From: Roseomonas haemaphysalidis
GTDB taxonomy: Bacteria; Pseudomonadota; Alphaproteobacteria; Acetobacterales; Acetobacteraceae
DNA length: 64,000 nt
Assembly: GCF_017355405.1 (NCBI RefSeq)
Contig: NZ_CP061177.1
Span: 3,656,501 to 3,720,500, forward strand
Direction of reading: 5' to 3'
Position 1 is the stretch's first letter. Every line of letters begins with the position of its first letter. The position numbers were made by a program, and so were the translations under genes. The notes under the pieces are model-generated. The model saw only the letters and a list, made by a program, of their open reading frames with translations, had not been told where the DNA came from and did not search any database. Shown here one piece after another: positions 21,938 to 30,141 of this stretch.

Positions 21938-22062
21938 ATGCCCCCAGACCCCCATCTTCTTTCTGATTCCAGGCCCTGGCGTCGTGGCGCTCTGGCGGGT
22001 TGGGGCCGCGCAACCAGACAGACAAAAAGAAGAAGGGGTTTCAGGGGAATTCATTCCCCTGA
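21932..22062. repeat. Long composite inverted repeat B
   Basis: The left arm (21932-21965, overlapping the last codons of opgH) and the right arm (22019-22056) pair imperfectly. The right side carries a perfect palindrome at 22041-22062 (10-bp stem, TC centre) of the GGGGAAT/ATTCCCC type. The 17-mer CCCCCATCTTCTTTCTG in the left arm is identical in repeat C. The element fills the gap between two convergent genes and ends 3 bases before the stop of the TIGR02302 gene, which suits a bidirectional terminator. Confidence 0.75.
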
Positions 22063-22065
22063 CCT

Positions 22066-24630
22066 TCAAAACGTCTTCAACAGGCGGTCGATGTAATCCA
22101 GCTCGCCCGGCGGCCGCTCCCGCTCGCCGCCGCGCCGCCTCAGTTCCTCCTGCAACTGGCGGGTGCGCAGCGCCTCGGCCTCGCCGGGCACCACGGTGTC
22201 GCTGCCGGGGTCGTTGGAATTGGGCTCGGTGCGGGACGGGCGGCCCAGCGGGTCGCGGCCCTCGTTCTGGCCCCGCGCCTGCCCGGCGTTGCGCTGGTTG
22301 CCGGGCTCGCGCCCGTCGCCGTTCGCCTGCCCTTGCCCCTGGCCCTGGCCCTCGCCTTCCTGCTGGCCTTCGCCGAACTGCTGCTGCATGGACTGCGCCA
22401 TCTGCTGCGCGCCTTCCTGCAGCTCGCGGATCGCCTGCTGCTGGTGCGGCGAGGCATCGCCGCCCTGGCCGAGCGCTTCCTGCGCCTCGCGCATCGCCTG
22501 GTCGGCGCGGCCCAGCGCTTCCGGCACCTCGCCGGTCAGGTCGCCGAACTGTTGCATCAGCTCGCCCAGGGCGCGGCGCAGGGCGCGCTGCTGGCGGGCA
22601 TCGCGCTGCGCCTCGGCCTGCCGCGCCGCGGCGTCCGGCGAGGCCTGCGGCTGGCGCTGGCGCCGCTGCTCCTGGCGCTGCTGCTCCGCCGACTGGCCAC
22701 GCTGGCCGCTGCGGTCCAGCATCTCGCCTTCCCGCCGCACCATGTCCTGGATGGCGCCCATCTGCTGCTGGCCCTGCTGGCGCTGCTGCTGCCGGCGGCG
22801 GCTTTGCTCGCTGCCGCCTTCGCGCCGCGCCATTTGGCCGTTCTGCAGGGCGTCCAGCATCTGCTCCAGCTCCGCCAGTTCGCGCTGCAGGTCGTCGGTG
22901 CGGCCTTCGCGGGCGGCGTCCTGCATCTCCTGCGTGCGGCGCTGCAGCTCCTGCGGGTCCATCATGCGCGCCTGGGGGTCCTGGGGCATGGTTTCGCCGT
23001 TCTCGCGCTGCAGCTGCTCGGCCAGGGCTTCCAGGTGCTGGCGCACGGCCTCGCGCAGCGCTTCCACGCGGCGTTCCAGCTCCTGGCGCTGCGCGGCGTC
23101 GGGGGGCGTGCGCTCGGCCTCGGCCAGCGCCTCGCGCAGCGCCTGGCGGGCTTCGGCCAGGGCGCGGGCGGTGCGGCCGGCGCGGCCTTCCTCCAGCGCG
23201 ATGGCGGTTTGCCACATCAGCTCCTGCGTCGCGGGCACCGCCTCGGGCTGCTGGTCGAAGGTCAGGCGGAAGCGGGCGGAGCGCAGCGCCAGAAAGGTGG
23301 TCAGGTCATTCTCAAAGGCATCCGGGCGCATGGCCAGCCGGTCCAGGTCGCGCGCCACGGCGGGGCGGGCCAGCGGGTCCAGCGACAGCGACTTGCGCAG
23401 CCCCGCCAGCTCCCGCGCCACGGGGTGGGTGAAGCTGCGTTCCGGCAGCACCAGCTCGGCGCTGTCGGACTGGCCCCGCTGCCCGGCGGTGTCCTGCGCC
23501 AGCAGCCGGACGCGCACCGGCAGCCCGGCCCAGGGATGCGCCGAAAGGTCCGGCTGCGCCACGCCACGCGGCGCGCGGGCATTGCCGCCCGGCAGCGGCA
23601 GCTCCAGCAGGATGGGCGCGGCGTCCGGCCGGGCGCCCAGGCGGATCTCCGCCTGCACGCGGGCGATGCCCCAGTCGTCCTCGGCCCGCCATGGCAGGCG
23701 GATGGCCAGGCCGCGCTGCGCCGGCGCGGGCGGCTCGGCAAAGGCGACGGTGGGGGCGGCGTCGGCCTGGGTGGCCAACGTCCAGCGCGCGACCTCCTGC
23801 CCGTCGCGGTGCACGGACACGGCGGTGCCGGCGTCCAGCACCGCCTCGGCGGTGAAGCTGCTGCCGTCCAGCGCCTTGAAGGGCGTGGCGGCCTCGCCCA
23901 GCCGCAGCTCTGGCACGCCGCCGCGGCCGCCCGAGAACGCGACCTGCAACCGGCTGCCGGCCGGCACGGTGGCGGCGCCCCCGGCGGGGGGCAGGAACAC
24001 CGGGGCGGCGCCGGTATAGGCGGGCGGCGAGATCCAGGCTTCCAGCCGCAGCGCGGGCGTGGCGGCGGGCGCGCCAAAGCCCGGGCTGAGCGCGCGGCGC
24101 AGCCGTTCCGGCGCCTCGCTCCCCGCCATGCCGAAGGCGGCGGTCAGCGCCACCAAAAGGCCGAGGCGCAGGGCGCGGCGGTCCAGCGCCGCCAGCCCGG
24201 GGCGCGGCGAGCCGACCCGCAGGCGGGACAGGGCAACGCCTGCGCGCTGGCGGTGCGCCTGCCACAAGGCCAGCGCGGCGGGGTCGGTGGTGGCGGGGGT
24301 GTCGGTCAGGGTGGCCAGCGGGCGGTGGCGCAGGCCGGTGGCGGCTTCCAGCCGGCGGTCGGCGGCGGCGGCGCCGGGCGGCACGAAGCCCCGCAGGCCC
24401 CGCCACACCGCCCAGCCCAGCGCCGCCGCGAAGCCGGCGAGCAGCAGGAGGTGCAGCCAGCCCGGCAGCAGCAGAAACAGCCCCGCCAGCGCACAGGCCA
24501 GAAACAGCCCGGCCACGCCCAGCACCGGCCACAGGCGCGGCCAGGCGGCTTCCCACAGCAAGGCCCATCGCGCGAGCCGCCGCCCGCGTGCGAGACGGCG
24601 GGACAGCGGGTCGCGCGATGGATCGGTCAT
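22066..24630 (-). CDS. TIGR02302/DUF4175 family membrane protein
   Basis: An 854-residue protein. Two to three transmembrane helices lie in the first 70 residues (VLGVAGLFLACALAGLFLLL and a following helix), with a further hydrophobic segment near 150-170. Then comes a large beta-rich region (residues ~190-420), and last a long Gln/Glu/Arg-rich coiled-coil region (~460-830) with QQ and RQ runs. This is the layout of the alphaproteobacterial TIGR02302 family, of unknown function. The ATG at 24630 overlaps the lysA stop (ATGA), so a GTG four codons upstream is less likely. It sits in the argH-lptM-lysA operon, its usual neighbourhood. Confidence 0.85.
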   Translation of the reverse strand: MTDPSRDPLSRRLARGRRLARWALLWEAAWPRLWPVLGVAGLFLACALAGLFLLLPGWLHLLLLAGFAAALGWAVWRGLRGFVPPGAAAADRRLEAATGLRHRPLATLTDTPATTDPAALALWQAHRQRAGVALSRLRVGSPRPGLAALDRRALRLGLLVALTAAFGMAGSEAPERLRRALSPGFGAPAATPALRLEAWISPPAYTGAAPVFLPPAGGAATVPAGSRLQVAFSGGRGGVPELRLGEAATPFKALDGSSFTAEAVLDAGTAVSVHRDGQEVARWTLATQADAAPTVAFAEPPAPAQRGLAIRLPWRAEDDWGIARVQAEIRLGARPDAAPILLELPLPGGNARAPRGVAQPDLSAHPWAGLPVRVRLLAQDTAGQRGQSDSAELVLPERSFTHPVARELAGLRKSLSLDPLARPAVARDLDRLAMRPDAFENDLTTFLALRSARFRLTFDQQPEAVPATQELMWQTAIALEEGRAGRTARALAEARQALREALAEAERTPPDAAQRQELERRVEALREAVRQHLEALAEQLQRENGETMPQDPQARMMDPQELQRRTQEMQDAAREGRTDDLQRELAELEQMLDALQNGQMARREGGSEQSRRRQQQRQQGQQQMGAIQDMVRREGEMLDRSGQRGQSAEQQRQEQRRQRQPQASPDAAARQAEAQRDARQQRALRRALGELMQQFGDLTGEVPEALGRADQAMREAQEALGQGGDASPHQQQAIRELQEGAQQMAQSMQQQFGEGQQEGEGQGQGQGQANGDGREPGNQRNAGQARGQNEGRDPLGRPSRTEPNSNDPGSDTVVPGEAEALRTRQLQEELRRRGGERERPPGELDYIDRLLKTF

Positions 24631-25970
24631 GCGGTCAGCCACTCCGGCAGGCGCTGGTGCGCCAAAAGGTCCTCATGGGTCTGGCGCGGGCGGATCACGG
24701 CGCAGCGGTGCCCGTCCACCATCACCTCGGCCGCCAGGGGGCGGGCGTTGTAGGTGCTGCTCATCACCGCACCATAGGCACCCGCGTCCAGGAACGCGAC
24801 GCATTCCCCGGGCGACAGAATCGGCAGGGCGCGGCCCTTGGCGAAGGTGTCGCCCGATTCGCAGACCGGCCCCACCACGTCGGCCGGGGAAAGCGGCGCC
24901 ACATGCGCGACGGGGGAGACAGGCAGGATGCCGTGCCACGCCTCGTACATGGCGGGGCGGATCAGGTCGTTCATGGCCGCGTCCAGCACCAGGAAGCGCC
25001 GCGCAGCGCCCTGCTTCTGCAGAACCACGGACGCCAGCAGCACGCCGGCGGGGCCGACCAGCCAGCGCCCCGGCTCCAGCATCACCGGCAGGCCGAGATG
25101 CCCCAGCGTCGCCTTGATGGCGCCGGCCAGCGCTTCCGGCGTCGGCGCCGGCTCGTCCCGGTAGGGGATGCCGAGGCCGCCGCCGCAGTCGATCCGCTCC
25201 ACCGGCAGGCCCTGCTCGCGCAGCGCGCCCACCAGCTCGGCCAAGCGGGCGTAGGCGGCGCGAAAGGCGCTCATGCCGTCGGTGATCTGGCTGCCGATGT
25301 GGGTGGCGATGCCGATCGGCCGGATGCCGGGCAGCGCCGCCATATGGGCATACAGCGCGGCCGCGTCCTCGAACGGAATGCCGAACTTGTTGTCCGCCTT
25401 GCCGGTGGTGATCTTGGCATGGGTGCGGGCATCCACGTCCGGGTTCACCCGCAGGGACACCGGCGCCCGCACGCCCAGCGCCACGGCGGCGGCGGAGATC
25501 ATGGCGATCTCCTCCGCGCTTTCGGCATTGAGCTGGTAGATGCCGTGGCCGAGCGCGAAGCGGATCTCGTCGGCCGTCTTGCCGACGCCGGAGAACACCG
25601 TCTCGGCCGCCGGGATGCCCGCGGCCATGGTGGCGCGCAGCTCGCCGGCGCTGACGATGTCGGCCCCCGCGCCCTCGCCCCGCAGCACGCGCAGCACCGC
25701 CTGGCTGTCATTGGCCTTGGCGGCGTAGTGGATGCCGGCGCGCAGGCCCGCGCCGTCCAGCGCCGCGCGCAGGGCACGGAAGCGGCGGCGCAGCGTGCCG
25801 GCGGAATACACCCAGGTGGGCGTGCCGTGCTCGGCCGCGACGCGTGCCAGCGGCACATCCTCGAACAGCAGCCCGTCATGGGCGTGCATGGACAGCGAGG
25901 GGCGCGCGGCCAGCAGCTCGGCGAAGGTCGGGTCGGCGCTGGAAGGCGCCAGGGAAAGGGCGGTGGCCAT
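24627..25970 (-). CDS. lysA: Diaminopimelate decarboxylase
   Basis: A 447-residue PLP enzyme of fold-type III that converts meso-diaminopimelate to L-lysine, the last step of lysine synthesis. The Schiff-base Lys lies in YAAKANDSQAVL, then THIGSQITDG with the conserved His, CGGGLGIPY for phosphate binding, EPGRWLVGPAG, and the second-subunit CESGDTFAKGR. Length is normal for bacterial LysA (about 420-450). It lies 557 bases downstream of the lptM stop on the same strand, the gap being filled by an opposing gene, and overlaps the TIGR02302 gene by four bases. Lysine export genes (argP/argO) are elsewhere in the window. Confidence 0.95.
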   Translation of the reverse strand: MATALSLAPSSADPTFAELLAARPSLSMHAHDGLLFEDVPLARVAAEHGTPTWVYSAGTLRRRFRALRAALDGAGLRAGIHYAAKANDSQAVLRVLRGEGAGADIVSAGELRATMAAGIPAAETVFSGVGKTADEIRFALGHGIYQLNAESAEEIAMISAAAVALGVRAPVSLRVNPDVDARTHAKITTGKADNKFGIPFEDAAALYAHMAALPGIRPIGIATHIGSQITDGMSAFRAAYARLAELVGALREQGLPVERIDCGGGLGIPYRDEPAPTPEALAGAIKATLGHLGLPVMLEPGRWLVGPAGVLLASVVLQKQGAARRFLVLDAAMNDLIRPAMYEAWHGILPVSPVAHVAPLSPADVVGPVCESGDTFAKGRALPILSPGECVAFLDAGAYGAVMSSTYNARPLAAEVMVDGHRCAVIRPRQTHEDLLAHQRLPEWLTA

Positions 25971-26026
25971 CAGGCTTTCTAGCGGGCAGCCTGGGCGGGA
26001 TGGAAGGCCGGTGGCATAGGGGAAAC

Positions 26027-26542
26027 ATGGACGACGCCCCCCTGATCCTGTCCCTCGGCCTGGACGCCGCCTCCTTCAGCCGGTTGAACCGGCTGCGGCA
26101 GGCGCATTTCCCCGCCGCCCGCAACCACCTGGACGCGCATCTGACGCTGTTCCACGCCCTGCCCGGCGCCATGGAAGCCGAGATCGCCGCCAGCCTGGCG
26201 ACGCTGGCCGCCGGCAGCCCGCCGCCGCCGCTGCGCTTTGCCGGGCTGCGCAGCCTGGGGCGGGGCGTCGCCTTCGAGGTGGAAAGCCCGGAGCTGTCGC
26301 GGCTGCGGGGGCTGCTGGCCTCGGCCTTTCATGGCGTGCTGCGCGCGCAGGACCGGCAGGGCTTCCGCCCGCACGTGACGGTGCAGAACAAGGTCGACCC
26401 CGCCGTCGCCCGCGCGCTGCTGGAGGAGCTGCGGGCCGGCTTCCTGCCCTGGGACGGCCAGGGCGAGGCGCTGCTGCTGTGGCGCTACCGCGGCGGGCCG
26501 TGGGAGCCCGCCGGGGCATTCCCCTTTCAGGTGGAGGGGTAG
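26027..26542 (+). CDS. 2'-5' RNA ligase (2H phosphoesterase) family protein
   Basis: A 171-residue protein with the two HxT motifs of the 2H phosphoesterase fold: HLTLFHALPGAM near residue 43 and HVTVQNKVDPAVAR near residue 116. Members such as ThpR hydrolyse or ligate 2',3'-cyclic nucleotide ends. The physiological substrate here is unknown. The start is the ATG at 26027, preceded by GGGGAAAC. It runs opposite to the argH-lysA operon and its last 16 bases overlap the end of the small lptM gene on the other strand. Confidence 0.82.
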   Translation: MDDAPLILSLGLDAASFSRLNRLRQAHFPAARNHLDAHLTLFHALPGAMEAEIAASLATLAAGSPPPPLRFAGLRSLGRGVAFEVESPELSRLRGLLASAFHGVLRAQDRQGFRPHVTVQNKVDPAVARALLEELRAGFLPWDGQGEALLLWRYRGGPWEPAGAFPFQVEG

Positions 26543-26658
26543 GAGCGCGGGTAGGTGATCTCGGACGGCGGCCCGGGCGGGCGCACCGGGCCGGCGCGGC
26601 CGCAGGCGGCCAGCAGCAGCGCCGCCGCCATCAGGGTGAGGATGCCGCGAACCATCAT
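26527..26658 (-). CDS. lptM: Small lipoprotein LptM (YifL-like)
   Basis: A 43-residue lipoprotein. The N-terminal signal ([20 protein letters not shown]) ends in a lipobox LLAAC with the lipidated Cys at residue 19. The mature part begins [11 protein letters not shown], the conserved CGxxGPLxxP-like segment of LptM. LptM stabilises assembly of the LptD/LptE outer-membrane LPS translocon and is typically encoded between argH and lysA, exactly the case here. The ATG at 26658 overlaps the argH stop by four bases (ATGA) and has GGGAG upstream. Very small genes like this are easily missed. Confidence 0.85.
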   Translation of the reverse strand: MMVRGILTLMAAALLLAACGRAGPVRPPGPPSEITYPRSYPST

Positions 26659-28073
26659 GCCAGCCGCTCCCGCCATTCCGCCGCCATCCGCCGCACGTTG
26701 ACCGGTGCCGTGCCACCGTAGGAGGTGCGCGACGCCACCGAAGCCTCCACGCTCAGCACCTGGAACACGCCGTTGTGGATGCGCGGCTCTTCCAGCTGCA
26801 TCTCCTCCAGCGACAGGCCGGACAGGTCGACGCCCCGGCCCTCCGCCTTGGCCACCAGCCGGCCCGTGACGTGGTGCGCGTCGCGGAACGGCATCCGCAG
26901 CTCCCGCACCAGCCAGTCGGCGAGGTCAGTGGCAGTGGAAAAGCCCGCGCCCGCCGCCTCGCGCAGCCGCGCCGCGTCGGGCTTCATGTCGCGCACCATG
27001 CCGGCGGTGGCCGCCAGGCACAGCGCCATGGTCTCAGCCGCGTCGAAGATGCCTTCCTTGTCTTCCTGCATGTCCTTGCCGTAGGCCAGCGGCAGGCCCT
27101 TCATCACGGTCAGCATGCCGACCAGCGCGCCGGCCACGCGGCCCACCTTGGCGCGCACCAGCTCGGCCGCGTCCGGGTTGCGCTTTTGCGGCATGATGGA
27201 GGAGCCGGTGGTGAAGGCGTCCGACAGCGCGACAAAGCCGAAATACGGGTTGGTCCAGAGGACGAACTCCTCCGCCAGCCGCGACAGGTGGGTGCCGCAG
27301 ATGGCCAGCACCGACAGGAACTCCATGGCGAAGTCGCGCGACGCCACGGCATCCAGGCTGTTGCGCATGGGCTGGTCGAAGCCCAGCGCGGCGGCGGTCA
27401 TGTGCCGATCGATCGGAAAGCCCGAGCCGCACAGCGCCGCGGCGCCCAGCGGCGACTGGTTCATCCGCGCCCGGCAGTCGCCGAGGCGCGAGCGGTCGCG
27501 CCCCAGCATCTCGACGTAAGCCAGCAGGTGGTGGCCGAGCGTCGTGGGCTGGGCCGGCTGCAGGTGGGTGAAGCCCGGCATCACGGTGGCGGCGTGCTCG
27601 TCGGCGCGCTCCACCATCGCCTGCATCACGTCGGCGAGCTGCGCGTCCAGGCCGTCGATGGCGTCGCGCACCCACAGGCGCACGTCCAGCGCCACCTGGT
27701 CGTTGCGCGAGCGCGCGGTGTGCAGGCGCTTGCCGGCCTCACCGATCCGCTCGGTCAGCCGCGCCTCGATGTTCATGTGGATGTCCTCCAGCGCCTCGCT
27801 GAAGGGAAAGGAGCCATCCTCGATCTCGGCGCCGATGGCGGCCAGGCCCTCGCGGATCGCGGCCTCGTCATCGGCGCCGATGATCCCCACATGCCGCAGC
27901 ATGGCGGCGTGGGCCAGGCTGCCGCGGATGTCCTGCCGCCACATCTTGCGGTCGAAGCCGATGGAGGCATTGATGGCCTCCATGATCGCGGAGGGACCGC
28001 CGCTGTAGCGGCCGCCCCACTGCTGGTTGCCCTGGCTCCGGCTTTGAAGGGACGGGGGCTGCTGTGTGGACAA
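26655..28073 (-). CDS. argH: Argininosuccinate lyase
   Basis: A 472-residue enzyme of the fumarase/aspartase superfamily that splits argininosuccinate into arginine and fumarate. The superfamily signature is [15 protein letters not shown], and the N-terminus contains [12 protein letters not shown] as in other ArgH proteins. [17 protein letters not shown] carries the substrate-binding Ser/Arg/Asn cluster. The frame begins with a TTG at 28073 (no ATG occurs before the conserved GGRYS region), and the Shine-Dalgarno is weak, so this start is provisional. The stop overlaps the lptM start by four bases. Confidence 0.96.
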   Translation of the reverse strand: MSTQQPPSLQSRSQGNQQWGGRYSGGPSAIMEAINASIGFDRKMWRQDIRGSLAHAAMLRHVGIIGADDEAAIREGLAAIGAEIEDGSFPFSEALEDIHMNIEARLTERIGEAGKRLHTARSRNDQVALDVRLWVRDAIDGLDAQLADVMQAMVERADEHAATVMPGFTHLQPAQPTTLGHHLLAYVEMLGRDRSRLGDCRARMNQSPLGAAALCGSGFPIDRHMTAAALGFDQPMRNSLDAVASRDFAMEFLSVLAICGTHLSRLAEEFVLWTNPYFGFVALSDAFTTGSSIMPQKRNPDAAELVRAKVGRVAGALVGMLTVMKGLPLAYGKDMQEDKEGIFDAAETMALCLAATAGMVRDMKPDAARLREAAGAGFSTATDLADWLVRELRMPFRDAHHVTGRLVAKAEGRGVDLSGLSLEEMQLEEPRIHNGVFQVLSVEASVASRTSYGGTAPVNVRRMAAEWRERLA

Positions 28074-28088
28074 GGAAGGATGTGCCTC

Positions 28089-28631
28089 GTGTTGCCGATC
28101 GGACGCCGCCCGCTTCTCTCGATGCTGGCCGCTGGGGGGACCCTAACCACGCTGCTCGCGGCGCGGCAAGGGATGGCGGCGGCCGGCGGCCTTTCCCCCG
28201 CCGCGCCGAAGCCCGTGCCGCCGCTGTCCTTCACCGATGCGGACGGCAAGCCCTACGACCTCGGCGCCTTTCCCGGCCGCATGCTGCTGGTCAACCTTTG
28301 GGCCACCTGGTGCGCCCCCTGCGTCAAGGAAATGCCGGCGCTGGACCGCGCGCAGCAGGCGCTGGGGGACGAGAACTGGGCCGTCCTGCCGCTGTCCTCC
28401 GACCGTGGCGGCGCGGCGCAGGTGACGCCGTTCTTTGAGCGCACCGGGCTGAAGCACCTGAAGATCTGGCTGGACCCGCGCGGCGCCGCCGCCCGCGCCG
28501 TGGGGGCGCGCGGCCTGCCGACCACCCTGGTGATCGACCGCCAGGGGCAGGAGGTGGCGCGGCTGGAAGGCGACGCGGAATGGGACTCGCCCGCCATGCT
28601 GGGGCAACTGCAGGCGCTGGCCCGGGGCTGA
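28089..28631 (+). CDS. TlpA-type periplasmic thioredoxin
   Basis: A 180-residue TlpA/ResA-like thiol-disulfide reductase. The active site is [16 protein letters not shown] (CxxC), and the later cis-Pro region reads [16 protein letters not shown] twin-arginine-like signal ([15 protein letters not shown]) targets it to the periplasm, where such proteins reduce apocytochrome c or metallochaperone cysteines. The AAGGAAGG at 28072-28079 is 9 bases before the GTG at 28089 but abuts the ATG at 28080, so I prefer the GTG. It is divergent from argH with a 15-base gap, so promoters must overlap coding sequence. Confidence 0.85.
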   Translation: MLPIGRRPLLSMLAAGGTLTTLLAARQGMAAAGGLSPAAPKPVPPLSFTDADGKPYDLGAFPGRMLLVNLWATWCAPCVKEMPALDRAQQALGDENWAVLPLSSDRGGAAQVTPFFERTGLKHLKIWLDPRGAAARAVGARGLPTTLVIDRQGQEVARLEGDAEWDSPAMLGQLQALARG

Positions 28632-28698
28632 CCCCCGCCCCCTCGACGGATCGCCCGCCCTCGCCGACACTCGCGGCGCAACCACCGGAGCCCGCCGC

Positions 28699-30141
28699 AT
28701 GACCGACCTTTGGCGCCTGTCCGCGACCGAAACCACCGCCCGCATCCGCGCCCGCGAGGTTTCTGCCCGCGAGGTCGCGAGATCGGCGCTGAACCGCCTG
28801 GCCGCCGTCAACCCCGCCATCAACGCGGTGGTGCAGGAGATGCCGGAACAGGCGCTGGCCGCGGCGGGCGCGGTGGACGCGGCGCTGGCGCGCGGCGAGG
28901 ACCCCGGGCCGCTGGCCGGCGTGCCGGTCACGATCAAGGTGAACGTGGACCAGCAGGGCTTCGCCACCACCAACGGCCTGCGCATCCAGGCGGAGCAGGT
29001 GGCGGAGGCGGACAACCCCGTGGTGGCCAACCTCAGGCGCGCCGGCGCCGTGGTGATCGGACGCACCAACACCCCTGCCTTTTCGCTGCGCTGGTTCACC
29101 CGCAACGGGCTGCACGGCCACACGCTGAACCCGCGCAACCCGGCGCTGACGCCCGGCGGCTCCTCCGGCGGCGCGGCGGCGGCCACGGCGGCCGGGATCG
29201 GCGCCATCGGGCACGGCACGGATATCGGCGGCTCCATCCGCTTTCCGGCCTATGCCTGCGGCATCCACGGGCTGCGGCCAACGCTGGGCCGCGTGCCGGC
29301 CTGGAACCCGTCGGGCGCCGAGCGCGCCATCGGCGCGCAGCTGATGGCCGTGTCCGGGCCTCTGGCGCGGTCCGTGGCCGACATCCGCCTGGGCCTGCTG
29401 GCCATGATGGCCGAGGACCTGCGCGACCCCTGGTGGGCCCCCGTGCCGCTGGACCTGCCGCCGTTGCCGCGCCGCGCCGCGCTGTGCGTGCGGCCGGAAG
29501 GGCTGAACACGGCGCCCGAGGTGGAGAAGGCCCTGCGCGACGCCGCCGCCCGGCTGCAGGACGCGGGCTGGAGCATCGTGGAAACCCCCTGCCCGCCCTT
29601 GCGCGAGCCCGCCGCGCTGCAGGCCATGCTGTGGCTGGCCGAGAACCGCCGCCACGGCAATGCCGCGCTGGCCCGGGAAAACGACCCGGACGCCAACATC
29701 GTCTTCGCGCAGATGGAGGCGCTGTGCCCGGAGGTCAGCTTCCACGGCTTCCAGGACGCGTTGCAGAAGCGCGCCGGCTTCACCCGGCAATGGCAGATGT
29801 TCCTGCAGCGCTACCCGGTGCTGCTGCTGCCCGTCTGCGCCGAGCTGCCGTTCCCCGACCTGCTGGACGTCGCGTCCCCCGAGGCCTTCCGCCGGGTGAT
29901 GGAGGCGCAGCTGACCCAGGTGGGGCTGCCACTGATGGGCCTGCCCGGGTTGTCCGTCGCCACCGGCAGCGTCGCCGGGCCGCTGGGTGCCGCGCCGGTC
30001 GGCGTGCAGCTGATCGCCGGCCGCTACCGCGAGGACATGCTGCTGGACGCCGGCGCCATCATCGAGGCCGGCAGCATGCCCGTCACCGCCTGCGACCCGG
30101 TGCCCACCAGCACGGCGCCCGGCGGGCCGGCGCGGGACTGA
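28699..30141 (+). CDS. Amidase signature family hydrolase
   Basis: A 480-residue amidase. The Ser-cisSer-Lys triad is visible: the Lys in VPVTIKVNVDQQG, the cis-Ser in GGSSGGAAAATAAG and the nucleophile in GTDIGGSIRFPAYACG. Family members hydrolyse linear amides, indoleacetamide or Glu-tRNA-Gln-type substrates. This single-copy gene lacks gatB/gatC neighbours, so it is not a gatA by context. The ATG at 28699 follows CCGGAG. Its C-terminal tail after DAGAIIEAGSM reads through the 3' end of the opposing dctP-like gene (118-base overlap). Confidence 0.9.
   Translation: MTDLWRLSATETTARIRAREVSAREVARSALNRLAAVNPAINAVVQEMPEQALAAAGAVDAALARGEDPGPLAGVPVTIKVNVDQQGFATTNGLRIQAEQVAEADNPVVANLRRAGAVVIGRTNTPAFSLRWFTRNGLHGHTLNPRNPALTPGGSSGGAAAATAAGIGAIGHGTDIGGSIRFPAYACGIHGLRPTLGRVPAWNPSGAERAIGAQLMAVSGPLARSVADIRLGLLAMMAEDLRDPWWAPVPLDLPPLPRRAALCVRPEGLNTAPEVEKALRDAAARLQDAGWSIVETPCPPLREPAALQAMLWLAENRRHGNAALARENDPDANIVFAQMEALCPEVSFHGFQDALQKRAGFTRQWQMFLQRYPVLLLPVCAELPFPDLLDVASPEAFRRVMEAQLTQVGLPLMGLPGLSVATGSVAGPLGAAPVGVQLIAGRYREDMLLDAGAIIEAGSMPVTACDPVPTSTAPGGPARD

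Noticed and set aside
22333..24753. 806-codon open frame opposite the TIGR02302 gene
   Set aside because: Low-complexity Leu/Ala/Arg product. The minus-strand gene fits a known family and an operon overlap.
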